A stretch of DNA of 64,000 nucleotides from Planctomycetota bacterium (GCA_030950285.1 JAUZRR010000004.1:62001-126000), one strand, 5' to 3'; shown: positions 43,175-51,844, counted from the stretch's first letter. Notes: generated from the letters alone by a model not told the origin. Numbers and translations: made by a program.

Positions 43175-43673
43175 ATCGCAGCCCCCCGGCACCGGTGACA
43201 GCGTTGACGTAGTGACGAATGGCAGGAGCACGGTCGGCAGCGTGCGCGTACTCGACAGTCACCACGTCGATGCGGATCGGGCGTGTGGCAAATCGCGGGA
43301 GTTGGTGCAGGCTCTTTGCCGTGCGGACAAGGCGGCGGCGTTTGTCGGCGTTGATCGCGGCGGCCGGGGAGATCGTCTGTGACTTTGATCGCGGCCGGGC
43401 ATGTTCCCCGACAGGTCCGTGGCTCGGTTCCTCGTGGCCGACGACGCGGGCCTTGACCTCGACCAGAACCACCGCCCCGGTCTTGCGATCGAGGCACACC
43501 AGGTCGGCCTCGCCGCCGGGCGTCCGGAGGTTGCGGGCGAGGGTGCGGCAGCCGAGCTTGCGGAGGAACCGGACGGCGTCACGTTCGCCCCGAACGCCGA
43601 CATCCAGGTGCGCGGCACGGGCTCGTTTCTTCCTGAAACAAAGCAATCGACGGCCGGATCGGCCCGGGGTCAC
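43173..43673 (-). CDS. yraN: YraN family (UPF0102) endonuclease-like protein
   Basis: The 166-residue product has the UPF0102 pattern, a predicted Holliday-junction-resolvase-like fold: GERDAVRFLRKLGCRTLARN, LRTPGGEADLVCLDRKTGAV, VLVEVKARVVGHEE and a C-terminal INADKRRRLVRTAKSLHQLP plus RIDVVTVEY. The catalytic-type residues Glu, Asp and ExK are in place (GEADLV and VEVKAR). An extra 30 basic residues precede the family core. The GTG start overlaps the TGA of the upstream lipoprotein gene by 4 nt (GTGA), which supports this start and translational coupling. The actual function of YraN is not settled. Confidence 0.88.
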   Translation of the reverse strand: MTPGRSGRRLLCFRKKRARAAHLDVGVRGERDAVRFLRKLGCRTLARNLRTPGGEADLVCLDRKTGAVVLVEVKARVVGHEEPSHGPVGEHARPRSKSQTISPAAAINADKRRRLVRTAKSLHQLPRFATRPIRIDVVTVEYAHAADRAPAIRHYVNAVTGAGGLR

Positions 43674-45004
43674 GGCGCGCTCTCGCCCTGGTAGTACCAC
43701 TCCTCGGCGATCTGGACCAGCCGGAGGATAAGGTCGTCGAAGTTGGAGATGCCGGCGCGCTGGAAGAGGCGGAACAGATAGCGGGACGATTCCTCGATGC
43801 CGCGTGCTTCGATGAGCCGTCGGCGGAGTTCGAGCTGGGCTTCGTAGAGCGTGCGGGAGTTGTCCTCGATCTGGTCGAGATACACCCAGTAGGTGAAGGT
43901 CCCCGCGTTGATCGGCCCTTGCCACTGCCCGATCGAGAGCTGCGAGGCCGCCGCCTGGAGTGGTTCGAGCCCGAACAGTTCGGTCTCTGCGAGACTCTCG
44001 GCCAACTCGCGGATCACAGGATCGGGCGTCTGGTTGTGTTCGTTCGCGACAACCTCGACAAATGGGGTGGTGTTCAGCGCGTCCGTGATCTCGGCAACCG
44101 CCTCGGGCTCGTCGGTGCGCACCCGGATGAGCCGAAAGACCGCCGACCGGGGTGGGTTGAACTCGTCGGCGTTGCGTTCATATTCGAGGATAAGGTCGCG
44201 GGAGGTGACCTGCACGCGGTCGCGGATGCGTTGCTGAACCTGCGCGACCAGCGCCGCACGCTCGCGTTGACGCTTTGCCTCTGCAAGCCCGATGCCCGAC
44301 GTGCGGCGGAGCTGCTCGTCGGCGAGGGTCTGGCTGCCGTAGGAACTGCGGACAACGTCCTTCTCGAACCGTTGGAGGAAGACACGGAGCCCGGCCCGTT
44401 CCTGATCGGTGAGCGCCGAGCGAGCTTCGGCAAGAAAGAGCTCTTCCTGAAGATCGGAGATGAGACGGTCGTTGATAATCCCGGCGGCCAAGCTGCGCCA
44501 CTCCGGGCGGGACTTCTCAGCAGACTCGGCGCGGAGACGCGGGCCGAGCGGTTCGAGCCAGCTCCGAGCAACGATCGGCAGCCCGTTGAGATCGCCGACC
44601 TTCGCGTCGACGATCACGAGATTGGAGGCATCGATCGGGGCGGATGAAGGCCGGGGCCGACCGACCCCATCGTTCGGCGCAGTGCGGTCGGACGAAACGA
44701 ACGCGGGGTCCCCGGTGCTGACTCCGACCTCACCGACACCGGCGCTGGCTTGTTCTTCGGTGAGCGATCGGATCTCGACCCGTTCGGCGCGGGGGCGTTC
44801 TGGGGTGTACGCGGGGATCGGGGTGTGCGAGCCGGTCGAGGTCGCGGCGGGATTCCGGAAGTCGCCGGCCGAGAGGCGTGTGCCGCTTGAAAGCTTCGGC
44901 AGTGACACACCGCTGCAACCCGCGAGGAGGAGCGCCAGCAACGCGACGGTTTGTCGCGTGAAGCGATTCCGACGCGATCGGCGATGTTGTTGAACGTCTA
45001 TCAT
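43670..45004 (-). CDS. Exported lipoprotein, SurA/PpiC-like chaperone N-domain type
   Basis: The 444-residue product begins with a basic n-region, a hydrophobic stretch and LLALLLAGCSG, a good lipobox (L-A-G-C), so it should be a lipoprotein. After a Pro/Ser/Thr-rich linker it has helical sequence like the chaperone part of peptidyl-prolyl isomerases of the SurA/PrsA group: NDRLISDLQEELFLAEARSA, QVQQRIRDRVQVTSRDLILE, and YERNADEFNPPRSAVFRLIR. No clear parvulin catalytic domain is visible, so it may be a chaperone only. The gene is translationally coupled to yraN and divergent from the DUF1844 gene, with only 32 nt between the two start codons. Confidence 0.65.
   Translation of the reverse strand: MIDVQQHRRSRRNRFTRQTVALLALLLAGCSGVSLPKLSSGTRLSAGDFRNPAATSTGSHTPIPAYTPERPRAERVEIRSLTEEQASAGVGEVGVSTGDPAFVSSDRTAPNDGVGRPRPSSAPIDASNLVIVDAKVGDLNGLPIVARSWLEPLGPRLRAESAEKSRPEWRSLAAGIINDRLISDLQEELFLAEARSALTDQERAGLRVFLQRFEKDVVRSSYGSQTLADEQLRRTSGIGLAEAKRQRERAALVAQVQQRIRDRVQVTSRDLILEYERNADEFNPPRSAVFRLIRVRTDEPEAVAEITDALNTTPFVEVVANEHNQTPDPVIRELAESLAETELFGLEPLQAAASQLSIGQWQGPINAGTFTYWVYLDQIEDNSRTLYEAQLELRRRLIEARGIEESSRYLFRLFQRAGISNFDDLILRLVQIAEEWYYQGESAP
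44999..45004 (+). promoter_or_regulatory. -10 element of the DUF1844 gene, overlapping the divergent start codon
   Basis: TATCAT on the plus strand coincides with the start codon of the minus-strand lipoprotein gene. It would start a leader of about 25 nt that ends in AAAGGAA, 8 nt before ATG at 45037. Confidence 0.45.
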
Positions 45005-45012
45005 GCGGGAGA

Positions 45013-45018
45013 ATCCTA
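45013..45018 (-). promoter_or_regulatory. -10 element, near-leaderless, for the lipoprotein gene
   Basis: TAGGAT on the minus strand, 8 nt (tctcccgc), then ATG at 45004. Confidence 0.5.
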
Positions 45019-45036
45019 GCAGAAAGGAACGCCGCC

Positions 45037-45561
45037 ATGGCCGAGGATCAGCAGCCGAAGATCATTATTGACGACGACTGGAAAGCCCAGGCCCAGGCGG
45101 AGAAGGCCAAACTCGCCGAGAAGGAGCGGGAAAAAGCCGCAGGAGCTCCGGCCGGGACAAGTGGTGAGGCACCCGCAGCCGGGGCTGTCCCGGGGCAGCA
45201 GGAGAAGATCGGTATTTCCGATCTGGTGCAGATGCTGGCGAGCCAGGCGTTGATGTATATGGGGGCGGTCGCCGACCCGCAGACGGGCAAAGCGGTGGTT
45301 TCCCCTCCAATGGCACAAGCCCATATCGAACTGCTCGGCGTGCTTGAAGAAAAGACCAAGGGCAATCTGACCGATGATGAGTCCAAGATGATCTCGGGCA
45401 TCACGCACGAGTTGCGGATGCAGTTTGTCGAGCTGACCAAAGCGATCGAACAAGCGGTCAAGGAAGGCAAGATTACCATGGGCCCCGACGGCGAGATGCG
45501 CGCGGTGAGTCCGCCGGCCGGAGCACCGGGGATGCCGCCGATCCCGGGACAGCCCGGGTGA
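45037..45561 (+). CDS. DUF1844 domain protein
   Basis: The 174-residue soluble protein has a charged Lys/Ala/Glu-rich N-terminal helix, then the DUF1844 core: GISDLVQMLASQALMYMGAV, DPQTGKAVVSPPMAQAHIEL, LGVLEEKTKGNLTDDESKMI and THELRMQFVELTKAIEQA. The function of DUF1844 is unknown; the family is common in planctomycetes and other Gram-negative groups. It ends in a Pro/Gly tail. A good AAAGGAA site precedes the ATG. It is divergent from the SurA-like lipoprotein gene and is followed by the sdh operon in the same direction. Confidence 0.85.
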   Translation: MAEDQQPKIIIDDDWKAQAQAEKAKLAEKEREKAAGAPAGTSGEAPAAGAVPGQQEKIGISDLVQMLASQALMYMGAVADPQTGKAVVSPPMAQAHIELLGVLEEKTKGNLTDDESKMISGITHELRMQFVELTKAIEQAVKEGKITMGPDGEMRAVSPPAGAPGMPPIPGQPG

Positions 45562-45608
45562 GATTGACCGCGGCCTGTTTGGCGGTCGGCTACACTAAAA
45601 TCTTGAGT

Positions 45609-45672
45609 CGCCGGGAGCCGTGATCCCGGCGTGCTCTGATTCAGATCGTGACGGCCTGCAATCGGCGGCCGT
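45609..45672 (+). promoter_or_regulatory. Two hairpins in the sdh operon leader
   Basis: The first stem is perfect: CGCCGGGA (45609-45616), a 7-nt loop, TCCCGGCG (45624-45631). The second is ACGGCC (45651-45656), a 10-nt loop and GGCCGT (45667-45672), and ends two bases before the GGAAGGG ribosome binding site. A TACACT hexamer at 45590 may be the promoter. The position suggests control of translation or RNA stability. Confidence 0.45.
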
Positions 45673-45688
45673 GGGAAGGGTGTGATTC

Positions 45689-46552
45689 GTGGCCAATTCT
45701 GAGGGCTTTCTGGAGCGTCACCACTTTCTGCTCCGGCGACTGCATTCGCTCACCGGCGTCATGCCGATCGGCGTGTTCCTGCTCGCCCACCTGACGACAA
45801 ACGCCTCGATCGTGTGGGGTCGTTTCAACGCCCACGACGGACGCGAAGGCGCGGCCGCCGGTGTCGCGACCTTTCAGCACGAAGTCAACTTCATCCACAG
45901 CCTGCCGGCGCTGCTCCTGATCGAGATCTTCGGCCTGTGGCTGCCGATCGCGTTCCACTCCGTGCTCGGGGTGATCTACGCGACCAAGGGACGCCCAAAC
46001 AACGCGAACTACGCCTATCAGTCCAACCGACGCTACACGCTGCAACGGATCAGCGGCTACGTCGGGGTGCTGTTCATCTTCTACCACGTCGCCACGCTCC
46101 GATGGGGGTGGACGTTCCTGATCCCCGGCGGGACAGAATGGAGCGGTGAGTACGCCGCCTCGACGATGGCCGCGGTGCTGCGGGGCGGGATGGACGGTTT
46201 CACCCTCGGCGGGCTCCTTGTCTCGGCGTTCTACATGGCGGGCGTCTCGCTGCTGGTCTTCCACCTGGCAAACGGGCTCTGGACCGCCGCGATCACCTGG
46301 GGGCTGACCGTCAGCGAAGCAGCCCAGAAGCGCTGGGGGCAGGTCTGCGCCGTGATCGGCGTCGGGCTGATGCTCGCGGCGTGGTCGGCGGTGATCGGGT
46401 TTGCCACGCTCGATCCTGCTGCCGCAAGAGTCGTTGAAACCAGAATGCTGGACCAACAGCACGACGGCGAGATCGAAGCGACGCTCCCCGAAGGCGCCGC
46501 CCACGAAGAAGAACATGCGGGCGGATTGACGAGCGACTCGAACGGCGGGTGA
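45689..46552 (+). CDS. sdhC: Succinate dehydrogenase cytochrome b subunit
   Basis: SdhC anchors the SdhAB head in the membrane, holds heme b and hands electrons to quinone. The 287-residue product has five hydrophobic segments (GVMPIGVFLLAHLTT, ALLLIEIFGLWLPIAFHSVL, GYVGVLFIFYHVATL, GGLLVSAFYMAGVSLLVFHL, VCAVIGVGLMLAAWSAVIGF) as in the single-subunit B-type (Bacillus-like) cytochrome b558. Likely heme His ligands are in LLAHLTT, FHSVLG, FYHVAT and VFHLANG. It starts with GTG behind GGAAGGG. A 35-residue acidic/His tail follows the last helix. It is the first gene of sdhC-sdhA-sdhB, an order typical for this enzyme type. Confidence 0.93.
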   Translation: MANSEGFLERHHFLLRRLHSLTGVMPIGVFLLAHLTTNASIVWGRFNAHDGREGAAAGVATFQHEVNFIHSLPALLLIEIFGLWLPIAFHSVLGVIYATKGRPNNANYAYQSNRRYTLQRISGYVGVLFIFYHVATLRWGWTFLIPGGTEWSGEYAASTMAAVLRGGMDGFTLGGLLVSAFYMAGVSLLVFHLANGLWTAAITWGLTVSEAAQKRWGQVCAVIGVGLMLAAWSAVIGFATLDPAAARVVETRMLDQQHDGEIEATLPEGAAHEEEHAGGLTSDSNGG

Positions 46553-46618
46553 TCTCTTCACCCTTTACCGGCCGATCTGAGGAAACACCGCGGCCGCATG
46601 CGAGGAAAGCAGGCACAG

Positions 46619-48595
46619 ATGACACAGCAACGAGTGATCGTGGTCGGAGGAGGGTTGGCCGGGCTCGCGGCATCGGCGCGGATCGCCGAGCAGGGGCTCG
46701 CGGTCGATTTGTTCTCTCTGGTCCCGGTCAAACGCTCGCACTCCGTGTGCGCGCAGGGCGGGATCAACGCCTGCAACGAGGTCGCCAGGCAGCAAGGCTA
46801 CAGCGAGTACGAGCACTTCGACGAGACGATCTACGGCGGTGACTTTCTCGCCGATCATCACCCGGTGCTCGAGATGGCAAACTGGGCGCCGCGAATCATC
46901 GACCTGCTCGACCGCATGGGCGTGCCGTTCAACAGAACCGCCGAGGGCTACCGCGACCTCCGGCTGTTCGGCGGGTCCCTCTTCAAACGCACTCACTTTG
47001 CTGGCGCAACCACAGGGCAGCAGTTGCTCTACGCACTGGATGAACAGGTCCGGCGGCTCGAAGCCGACGCGACGGTGACCAAGTACGAGTCGTGGGAGTT
47101 CCTGCGGCCGATCCTCGCCGACGGCAGCAGCGGGCCGCGCTGTGTCGGGATCGTCGCCCAGGACCTGCGGACCATGCAGATCCGGTCGTTCAGAGCCGAC
47201 GCCGTCGTGATGGCGACCGGCGGTGCGGGGATGGTCTTCGGCAAAAGCACCAACTCGGTGATCTGCACCGGCGCCGCGCTGGCAAGGTGCTACCAGGCCG
47301 GGGCGGCGTACGCGAACCCGGAGATGACGCAGGTCCACCCGACCGCGGTGCCGGGTGCTGACAAACTCCGCCTGATGAGCGAATCGGCGCGGGGCGAGGG
47401 CGGCCGTGTGTGGGTGCCCCGCAAAAAGGGCGACACGCGAACCGCGAGGGACATCCCCGAAGCCGAGCGGCTGTACTTTCTGGAAGAGAAGTACCCCAAG
47501 TACGGCAACATCGTGCCCCGCGATATCGCGACCCGGGAGATCTTCGACATCTGTGTGAATCAGGGCATGGGGATCGACTGCGGGAACCAGGTCTATCTTG
47601 ATCTAACGCACAAAGATCCCGACTACCTCACACGCAAGCTCGGCGGCATCATGGACATCTACCAGAAGTTCGTGGGGGTCGATCCACGCTTTGAGCCCAT
47701 GAAGATCTTCCCCGGGGTGCACTATTCGATGGGCGGCCTGTGGACGCAGTACACCGCGGGGAGTTACGCCCCCAGCACGCCGCAGCCGGCGCATGTCTCG
47801 GGTACGCCGACCGCGTGTGATACCGAGATCGGCCGGGGGATGCTGCCCGGCGCGCCCAACAACATGATGACAAACATCGAGGGGTTGTACGCGTTCGGCG
47901 AGGTCAACTTCGCGTTCCACGGCGCCAACCGACTCGGGGCAAATGCGCTGCTTTCGTGCATCTTTGACGGGCTCTTCAGCGGCGTGAGTGTGGTCAACTA
48001 CATCCAGAGCGGCGTGCCTTCGACTGCGCCGGCTGAGTCAATCGGGCAGGGTGTGTTCGAGAACGCGGTGAGCGCCGAAGAGTCCCGCCAGAAGACGATC
48101 GTCGACACCGCGACCGGCGGCGACCACGCCGACGAGACCAACCCTTACATCATCGCCAAAGAGATGGGCGAGGAGATGACCGCCGGGTGTACGGTGGTGC
48201 GCGAAGAGGCGAGGCTCGAGAAGACGCTCGACAAGATCGCCGAGCTGCGCGACAGGTGGGGGCGGATGAAACTCGCCGACGGCGCGACCTGGACCAACCA
48301 GTCGCTGAGCTTTGCAAGAGCGGTGGGGGACATGCTGACGGTCGCCGACGCGATGGCGTCGGGCGCAAAGTCGCGGAAAGAGAGCCGCGGCGCGCACTAC
48401 CGGCCGGACTATCCGGACCGCGACGATGCAAACTTTATGAAGACAACGTACGTGACCTACGACGTGAGCGAAGGGCGGGCGCGGATTGAGTACCGCGAGG
48501 TCCGGGCCGACCTCATCGAGCCGCGGGCGCGGACGTACGGCAAGGTTGACAAAGAAGAATCCGCCAAGGCCGAAGCCGCGGCTGCTGGTGCCTGA
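46619..48595 (+). CDS. sdhA: Succinate dehydrogenase flavoprotein subunit
   Basis: SdhA oxidises succinate to fumarate with covalently bound FAD. The 658-residue product has the FAD-binding VIVVGGGLAGLAASARIAEQ, the FAD-attachment His in KRSHSVCAQGGINACNEVAR (His41), ATGGAGMVFGKSTNS, TQVHPTAVPGADKLRLMSES, the catalytic-type ARGEGGRVW, and FPGVHYSMGGLWT, GEVNFAFHGANRLGANALLS. Length and insertions match the B-type enzyme that works with a single cytochrome b subunit. The start at 46619 follows GAGGAAAG by 10 nt; an ATG at 46598 is the alternative. It begins 66 nt after sdhC. Confidence 0.97.
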   Translation: MTQQRVIVVGGGLAGLAASARIAEQGLAVDLFSLVPVKRSHSVCAQGGINACNEVARQQGYSEYEHFDETIYGGDFLADHHPVLEMANWAPRIIDLLDRMGVPFNRTAEGYRDLRLFGGSLFKRTHFAGATTGQQLLYALDEQVRRLEADATVTKYESWEFLRPILADGSSGPRCVGIVAQDLRTMQIRSFRADAVVMATGGAGMVFGKSTNSVICTGAALARCYQAGAAYANPEMTQVHPTAVPGADKLRLMSESARGEGGRVWVPRKKGDTRTARDIPEAERLYFLEEKYPKYGNIVPRDIATREIFDICVNQGMGIDCGNQVYLDLTHKDPDYLTRKLGGIMDIYQKFVGVDPRFEPMKIFPGVHYSMGGLWTQYTAGSYAPSTPQPAHVSGTPTACDTEIGRGMLPGAPNNMMTNIEGLYAFGEVNFAFHGANRLGANALLSCIFDGLFSGVSVVNYIQSGVPSTAPAESIGQGVFENAVSAEESRQKTIVDTATGGDHADETNPYIIAKEMGEEMTAGCTVVREEARLEKTLDKIAELRDRWGRMKLADGATWTNQSLSFARAVGDMLTVADAMASGAKSRKESRGAHYRPDYPDRDDANFMKTTYVTYDVSEGRARIEYREVRADLIEPRARTYGKVDKEESAKAEAAAAGA

Positions 48596-48616
48596 CCAGC
48601 GCAGGAGTGAGTGCCG

Positions 48617-49471
48617 ATGACAGCGAACGGAACAACAGAAAGCTCGGGCGCGGCTCGGGCGAACGGTTCGGCCAGCACCCCGCCCGCCGGGACGCGGAAA
48701 GTCCGGTTCCGTATCAAGCGGTGCGAGGGGCCGGGCAAGCTCACGCGGTGGGAGACTTTCGAGTTTGACATCGCCCGCGGCGAGAACGTGATCTCGTGCC
48801 TGCAACGGATCGCGGCCCACCCGGTCACCACCGACGGCAAGCGCTCGACGCCCGTGGTCTGGGATTGCAGCTGTCTCGAAGAGGTCTGCGGGGCCTGCAC
48901 GATGGTCATCAACGGGCAAGCAAGGCAGAGTTGCTCGGCGTTGATCGACGTCATCGCGCCCAACGACGGCGACACCATCACGCTCGAGCCGATGAGCAAG
49001 TTCCCGGTGATCCGCGACCTCTGGGTTGATCGCTCGCGGATGTTCGATGCGCTCAAGCGGATCAAGGCGTGGGTTCCGATCGACGGGCTCTACGACCTGG
49101 GCGCGGGCCCGCGCGAACGGCCGGACGATCAGGCGGTGCGGTACACACTCTCTGAGTGCATGACCTGCGGCTGCTGCCTCGAAGCCTGCCCGCAGTTTCT
49201 GCTTGTCGAAGACGAAGCCGCGTGGGCCGAGTCGTTTATCGGGGCTCAGGCGATCAGCCAGGCGCGGCTCTTCAATATGCACGAGACCGGGGCGCAGTTC
49301 AAAGGCGACCGCCTCGACACGCTGATGGGCCCCGGGGGCGTGTCCGACTGCGGGAACGCGCAGAACTGCGTCAAGGTCTGCCCAAAGCACATCCCGCTGA
49401 CCGAGTCGATCGCGAGCATCGGGCGGAGCGCCACGGCACACGCCATTTCGAAGTGGTTTGCCGGGAAATAG
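48617..49471 (+). CDS. sdhB: Succinate dehydrogenase iron-sulfur subunit
   Basis: SdhB carries electrons from the flavin to heme and quinone. The 284-residue product has the [2Fe-2S] site (WDCSCLEEVCGACTMVINGQ plus a later Cys in RQSC), the [4Fe-4S] site in ECMTCGCCLEACPQF and the remaining cysteines in DCGNAQNCVKVCPKHIPL. The N-terminus has a Ser/Ala-rich extension of about 25 residues before KVRFRIKRCEG. AGGAG lies 9 nt before the ATG; a GTG at 48611 is an alternative. It follows sdhA by 21 nt and completes the operon. Confidence 0.96.
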   Translation: MTANGTTESSGAARANGSASTPPAGTRKVRFRIKRCEGPGKLTRWETFEFDIARGENVISCLQRIAAHPVTTDGKRSTPVVWDCSCLEEVCGACTMVINGQARQSCSALIDVIAPNDGDTITLEPMSKFPVIRDLWVDRSRMFDALKRIKAWVPIDGLYDLGAGPRERPDDQAVRYTLSECMTCGCCLEACPQFLLVEDEAAWAESFIGAQAISQARLFNMHETGAQFKGDRLDTLMGPGGVSDCGNAQNCVKVCPKHIPLTESIASIGRSATAHAISKWFAGK

Positions 49472-49571
49472 GACGCGTAGAAGGAAACCAGACTCTCGGA
49501 GCAACGGGGGTTTGGGGCCCGGTTGGTACGGCCGGTGGGGCTGTGCGGGCGGGGGCGATGCAAGGGTGGGT

Positions 49572-49606
49572 GTGAGTCCCGGGCCGGCTTTGGCGGCAGG
49601 GCTCAC
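49572..49606 (+). other. Imperfect hairpin downstream of sdhB
   Basis: GTGAGTCCC (49572-49580) pairs with GGGCTCAC (49599-49606) with one bulged base and an 18-nt GC-rich loop. No T-run follows. It may end the sdh transcript or be part of the leader of the next gene. The remaining 49472-49625 sequence shows no gene. Confidence 0.35.
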
Positions 49607-49625
49607 GGGCCGATGAACGGCTCTG

Positions 49626-51233
49626 ATGAGCACCCACTTTCAGAGCGTCAACGATCAATCAAATGGTGGACCTACCAGTTCGTCGCCTTGGGGTGTCGTG
49701 CTGGCAGGGTGCGGGCTGGTGGTGACAGGTCACGTGCTCGGCGTGGCGTGGCTCCGCGAGCCGGTGCTCGGGTTGCCGGCGGGGCTCTGGTTTATCGGGC
49801 TCATCTCGGCGCTCAGTGTTGCCCAGGTTCGTGGCCGGCTCGCCGACTGGCTCGAGCGACTTCTTTCGATGGTCGGATCGGGCGGCACCGCACGCCAGAT
49901 CGAATCCCACGCGGGTTCCGAAAGTTCGGTTTACGACGGGGCCGAGTCTGCTCCGGGCTGGTGGCCGAGGAATCGCGTCGCAAGCGTGTGCCTCGACGGC
50001 GCAACCCGCGTGATGGCGGCGATGGTTCAGCTGGCATGGCTCCCGCTCTGGGGCGGCGAGCTTTCGGTGATCGGCAACGCGCGGCAACGGTTCGAACGCT
50101 GGCTCGCGGGTGCTGCGTTCCCGACGCGACCGCTGCGCGTTGGGCTCTGTCTGCCCGACGACGAGGCGGATGCGTTGGTAGAAACAGACCGCGCGGCAGG
50201 GGCTGCGCGGGTCGAGTGGTTCCGCATGGGGCAGTGGGACGACCCGGTCGGCGCGTGTCGGCGACACCTCTTTGACGCGGCGGTCTATCACGACGGCGAG
50301 GGGCCGATCCGGATCGTGACGCTCGAACGCCCCGGCCATTCGGCGAGCGTTATCGAGTGGACGGACCTGGTGGGCGAACTGACGTTCGGAAAACTGTTCC
50401 CGGGCAGGGTTGATGCCGCGGCGGTGGTTATCGAAGGCGCCAGCAGCGCGAAGGTCCGGGAGGGGGCAGGCCTGCTGCGGGCGATCGTCGAAGGGGCAGC
50501 GACCCTGGCCCGCAGCGAGCATCGGCTCACACTCGTCGACCGGGTGCTGGGGCGCAGGCCGACGGACGTGATCGAGCGCCCCGGCGGGCTTGCGCTGTGG
50601 AAGAGCTCTCGCACAGCGGCTGCGACGGCGATGGGGCGCATCGCAGAGCAGGCCGCGCAGCAGGTTGAGGTCTGGCCCGAGGCCGCCGCGATCGGGATTG
50701 ATGCCGCCAGCGCGTTCTTTGTGTCGGCGCCGGGCATGGCACCCTGCGAACGGCTCGATGGGCTGCGCGCAGTCGCCGAGGCCGGCGCGCTCAGTGGGAA
50801 GACGGCGTTGCGCCTCGGCGCGACGAGTATCGCGGCACTCGAAGACGCCGAGGGGATGGAATGGCTTGTCCGCGCCGACGCGCTGCTGCGCGATGGCTCG
50901 ACAACACTCGCAGCACTCGACCACGCGGCGTTTCTGGAATCGGAACTCTCGCACGGCTCGGAAGACCCGATGGGTGTCGGCCGCGCGGCTGCGGGGATCT
51001 GTCTGGTCTGTGCCGCGACGCCGCTCGAGCGGTTGCCGTTCGTGCGCGACGACATGCTCGAGGAAATGGCGTACGCCGGATGGCTTGTCGGGCGCGATCA
51101 GGATCGCGGCCTGCTGATCCGCGTCTTCATGGAGATCGAGCGGGCGCACGATGGGGGCGGCTCTGGGAAGTCGGGGTCGCGCACCAAGGGCGGAAAGAAA
51201 CGGCGCAGCTCGGGCCGATCCGCCGCGGCGTAG
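49626..51233 (+). CDS. Membrane-anchored protein of unknown function
   Basis: The 535-residue product has two N-terminal hydrophobic segments (WGVVLAGCGLVVTGHVLGVA, GLPAGLWFIGLISALSVAQ) and possibly a third (AAMVQLAWLPLWGGEL). The rest is soluble alpha/beta sequence with regular small hydrophobic strands (PLRVGLCLPDDEADALV, GPIRIVTLERPG, DAAAVVIEGASS) and a basic C-terminal tail (GSRTKGGKKRRSSGRSAAA). I do not recognise the family and no catalytic motif stands out. No ribosome binding site or leaderless promoter supports the start, so it is uncertain. It follows the sdh operon by 154 nt and is convergent with the small gene at 51711. Confidence 0.65.
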   Translation: MSTHFQSVNDQSNGGPTSSSPWGVVLAGCGLVVTGHVLGVAWLREPVLGLPAGLWFIGLISALSVAQVRGRLADWLERLLSMVGSGGTARQIESHAGSESSVYDGAESAPGWWPRNRVASVCLDGATRVMAAMVQLAWLPLWGGELSVIGNARQRFERWLAGAAFPTRPLRVGLCLPDDEADALVETDRAAGAARVEWFRMGQWDDPVGACRRHLFDAAVYHDGEGPIRIVTLERPGHSASVIEWTDLVGELTFGKLFPGRVDAAAVVIEGASSAKVREGAGLLRAIVEGAATLARSEHRLTLVDRVLGRRPTDVIERPGGLALWKSSRTAAATAMGRIAEQAAQQVEVWPEAAAIGIDAASAFFVSAPGMAPCERLDGLRAVAEAGALSGKTALRLGATSIAALEDAEGMEWLVRADALLRDGSTTLAALDHAAFLESELSHGSEDPMGVGRAAAGICLVCAATPLERLPFVRDDMLEEMAYAGWLVGRDQDRGLLIRVFMEIERAHDGGGSGKSGSRTKGGKKRRSSGRSAAA

Positions 51234-51273
51234 AGCAGTTTGCGTTCTTGTGCTTATTCCGGTTGCGCTGTCG

Positions 51274-51350
51274 TGTCCCCTCGCTTGCGCGAGGGGCTCT
51301 GTGGAGCATACGGCTACGGGACAAAAGAGCCCCTCGCGCAAGCGAGCGGG
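51274..51350. repeat. Inverted pair of palindromic repeats, CCCCTCGC family
   Basis: A left unit (51274-51300) reading GTGTCCCCTCGCTTGCGCGA then GGGGCTCT and a right unit (51326-51350) in the opposite orientation, the latter with one C-for-G change in its distal arm. The 25 nt between them show nothing. They lie between the 3' ends of convergent genes. Confidence 0.85.
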
Positions 51351-51417
51351 CGCACCAACCACACCACATAGGAAACATGGCGACACAAGACGTCCGAAGG
51401 CCTGCGGTTCGAGCGGG

Positions 51418-51711
51418 TCAGCCTTCGAGGTCGATCTGGTGCCGCTCGGAGTCCGGCGCGGCGCGGCGGCGTTTGGAGCCGTCGGCGTGCTGCTTGCGGT
51501 CGTCTTGCGTCTCTTCCTGCGAGTTGTCCTTGAGGTTTCGGACCGCTTCGGTGAGCTCGACCTGATCGACCGGCGCGTCGCGTTCATCGCGGCGGGTCTC
51601 TCGGGCGCGGGCATGGGCACGGGCCTCGAGCGCCGAACGCTGGACCCGTTGCCGCTCGGCCGCTGGTGCACCGGCGATTGAGGCTGCGAGATTTGGGCCG
51701 AAGGACGTCAT
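51418..51711 (-). CDS. Small charged protein of unknown function
   Basis: The 97-residue product starts MTSFGPNLAASIAGAPAAER and continues as a highly charged Arg/Glu/Asp/Gln-rich helix (RQRVQRSALEARAHARARET, EAVRNLKDNSQEETQDDRKQ), ending SERHQIDLEG. It has no membrane segment. The hydrophobic/small-residue N-terminus and the conserved-looking IDLEG end give it the look of a real small protein, and reading-frame bias supports this strand, but I cannot assign a function. An ATG at 51738 is an alternative start. It is on the same strand as fabI and 133 nt downstream of it. Confidence 0.55.
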   Translation of the reverse strand: MTSFGPNLAASIAGAPAAERQRVQRSALEARAHARARETRRDERDAPVDQVELTEAVRNLKDNSQEETQDDRKQHADGSKRRRAAPDSERHQIDLEG

Positions 51712-51844
51712 TGCCAGTGGTATCGACAGCCGAAGCACCGGGGCTTCAGTTGTAGGGACAGATTGTGGTTATCGGAAAGTCCGCTACGAGATATTGGGGG
51801 TTTGGGAAGGCAGTCGGCATTTTTTGCCGTGCTCAGGCTCCCAT

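Noticed and set aside
51274-51350. Repeat pair considered as terminal inverted repeats of an insertion sequence
   Set aside because: Only 25 nt lie between the units, with no transposase frame and no target duplication.
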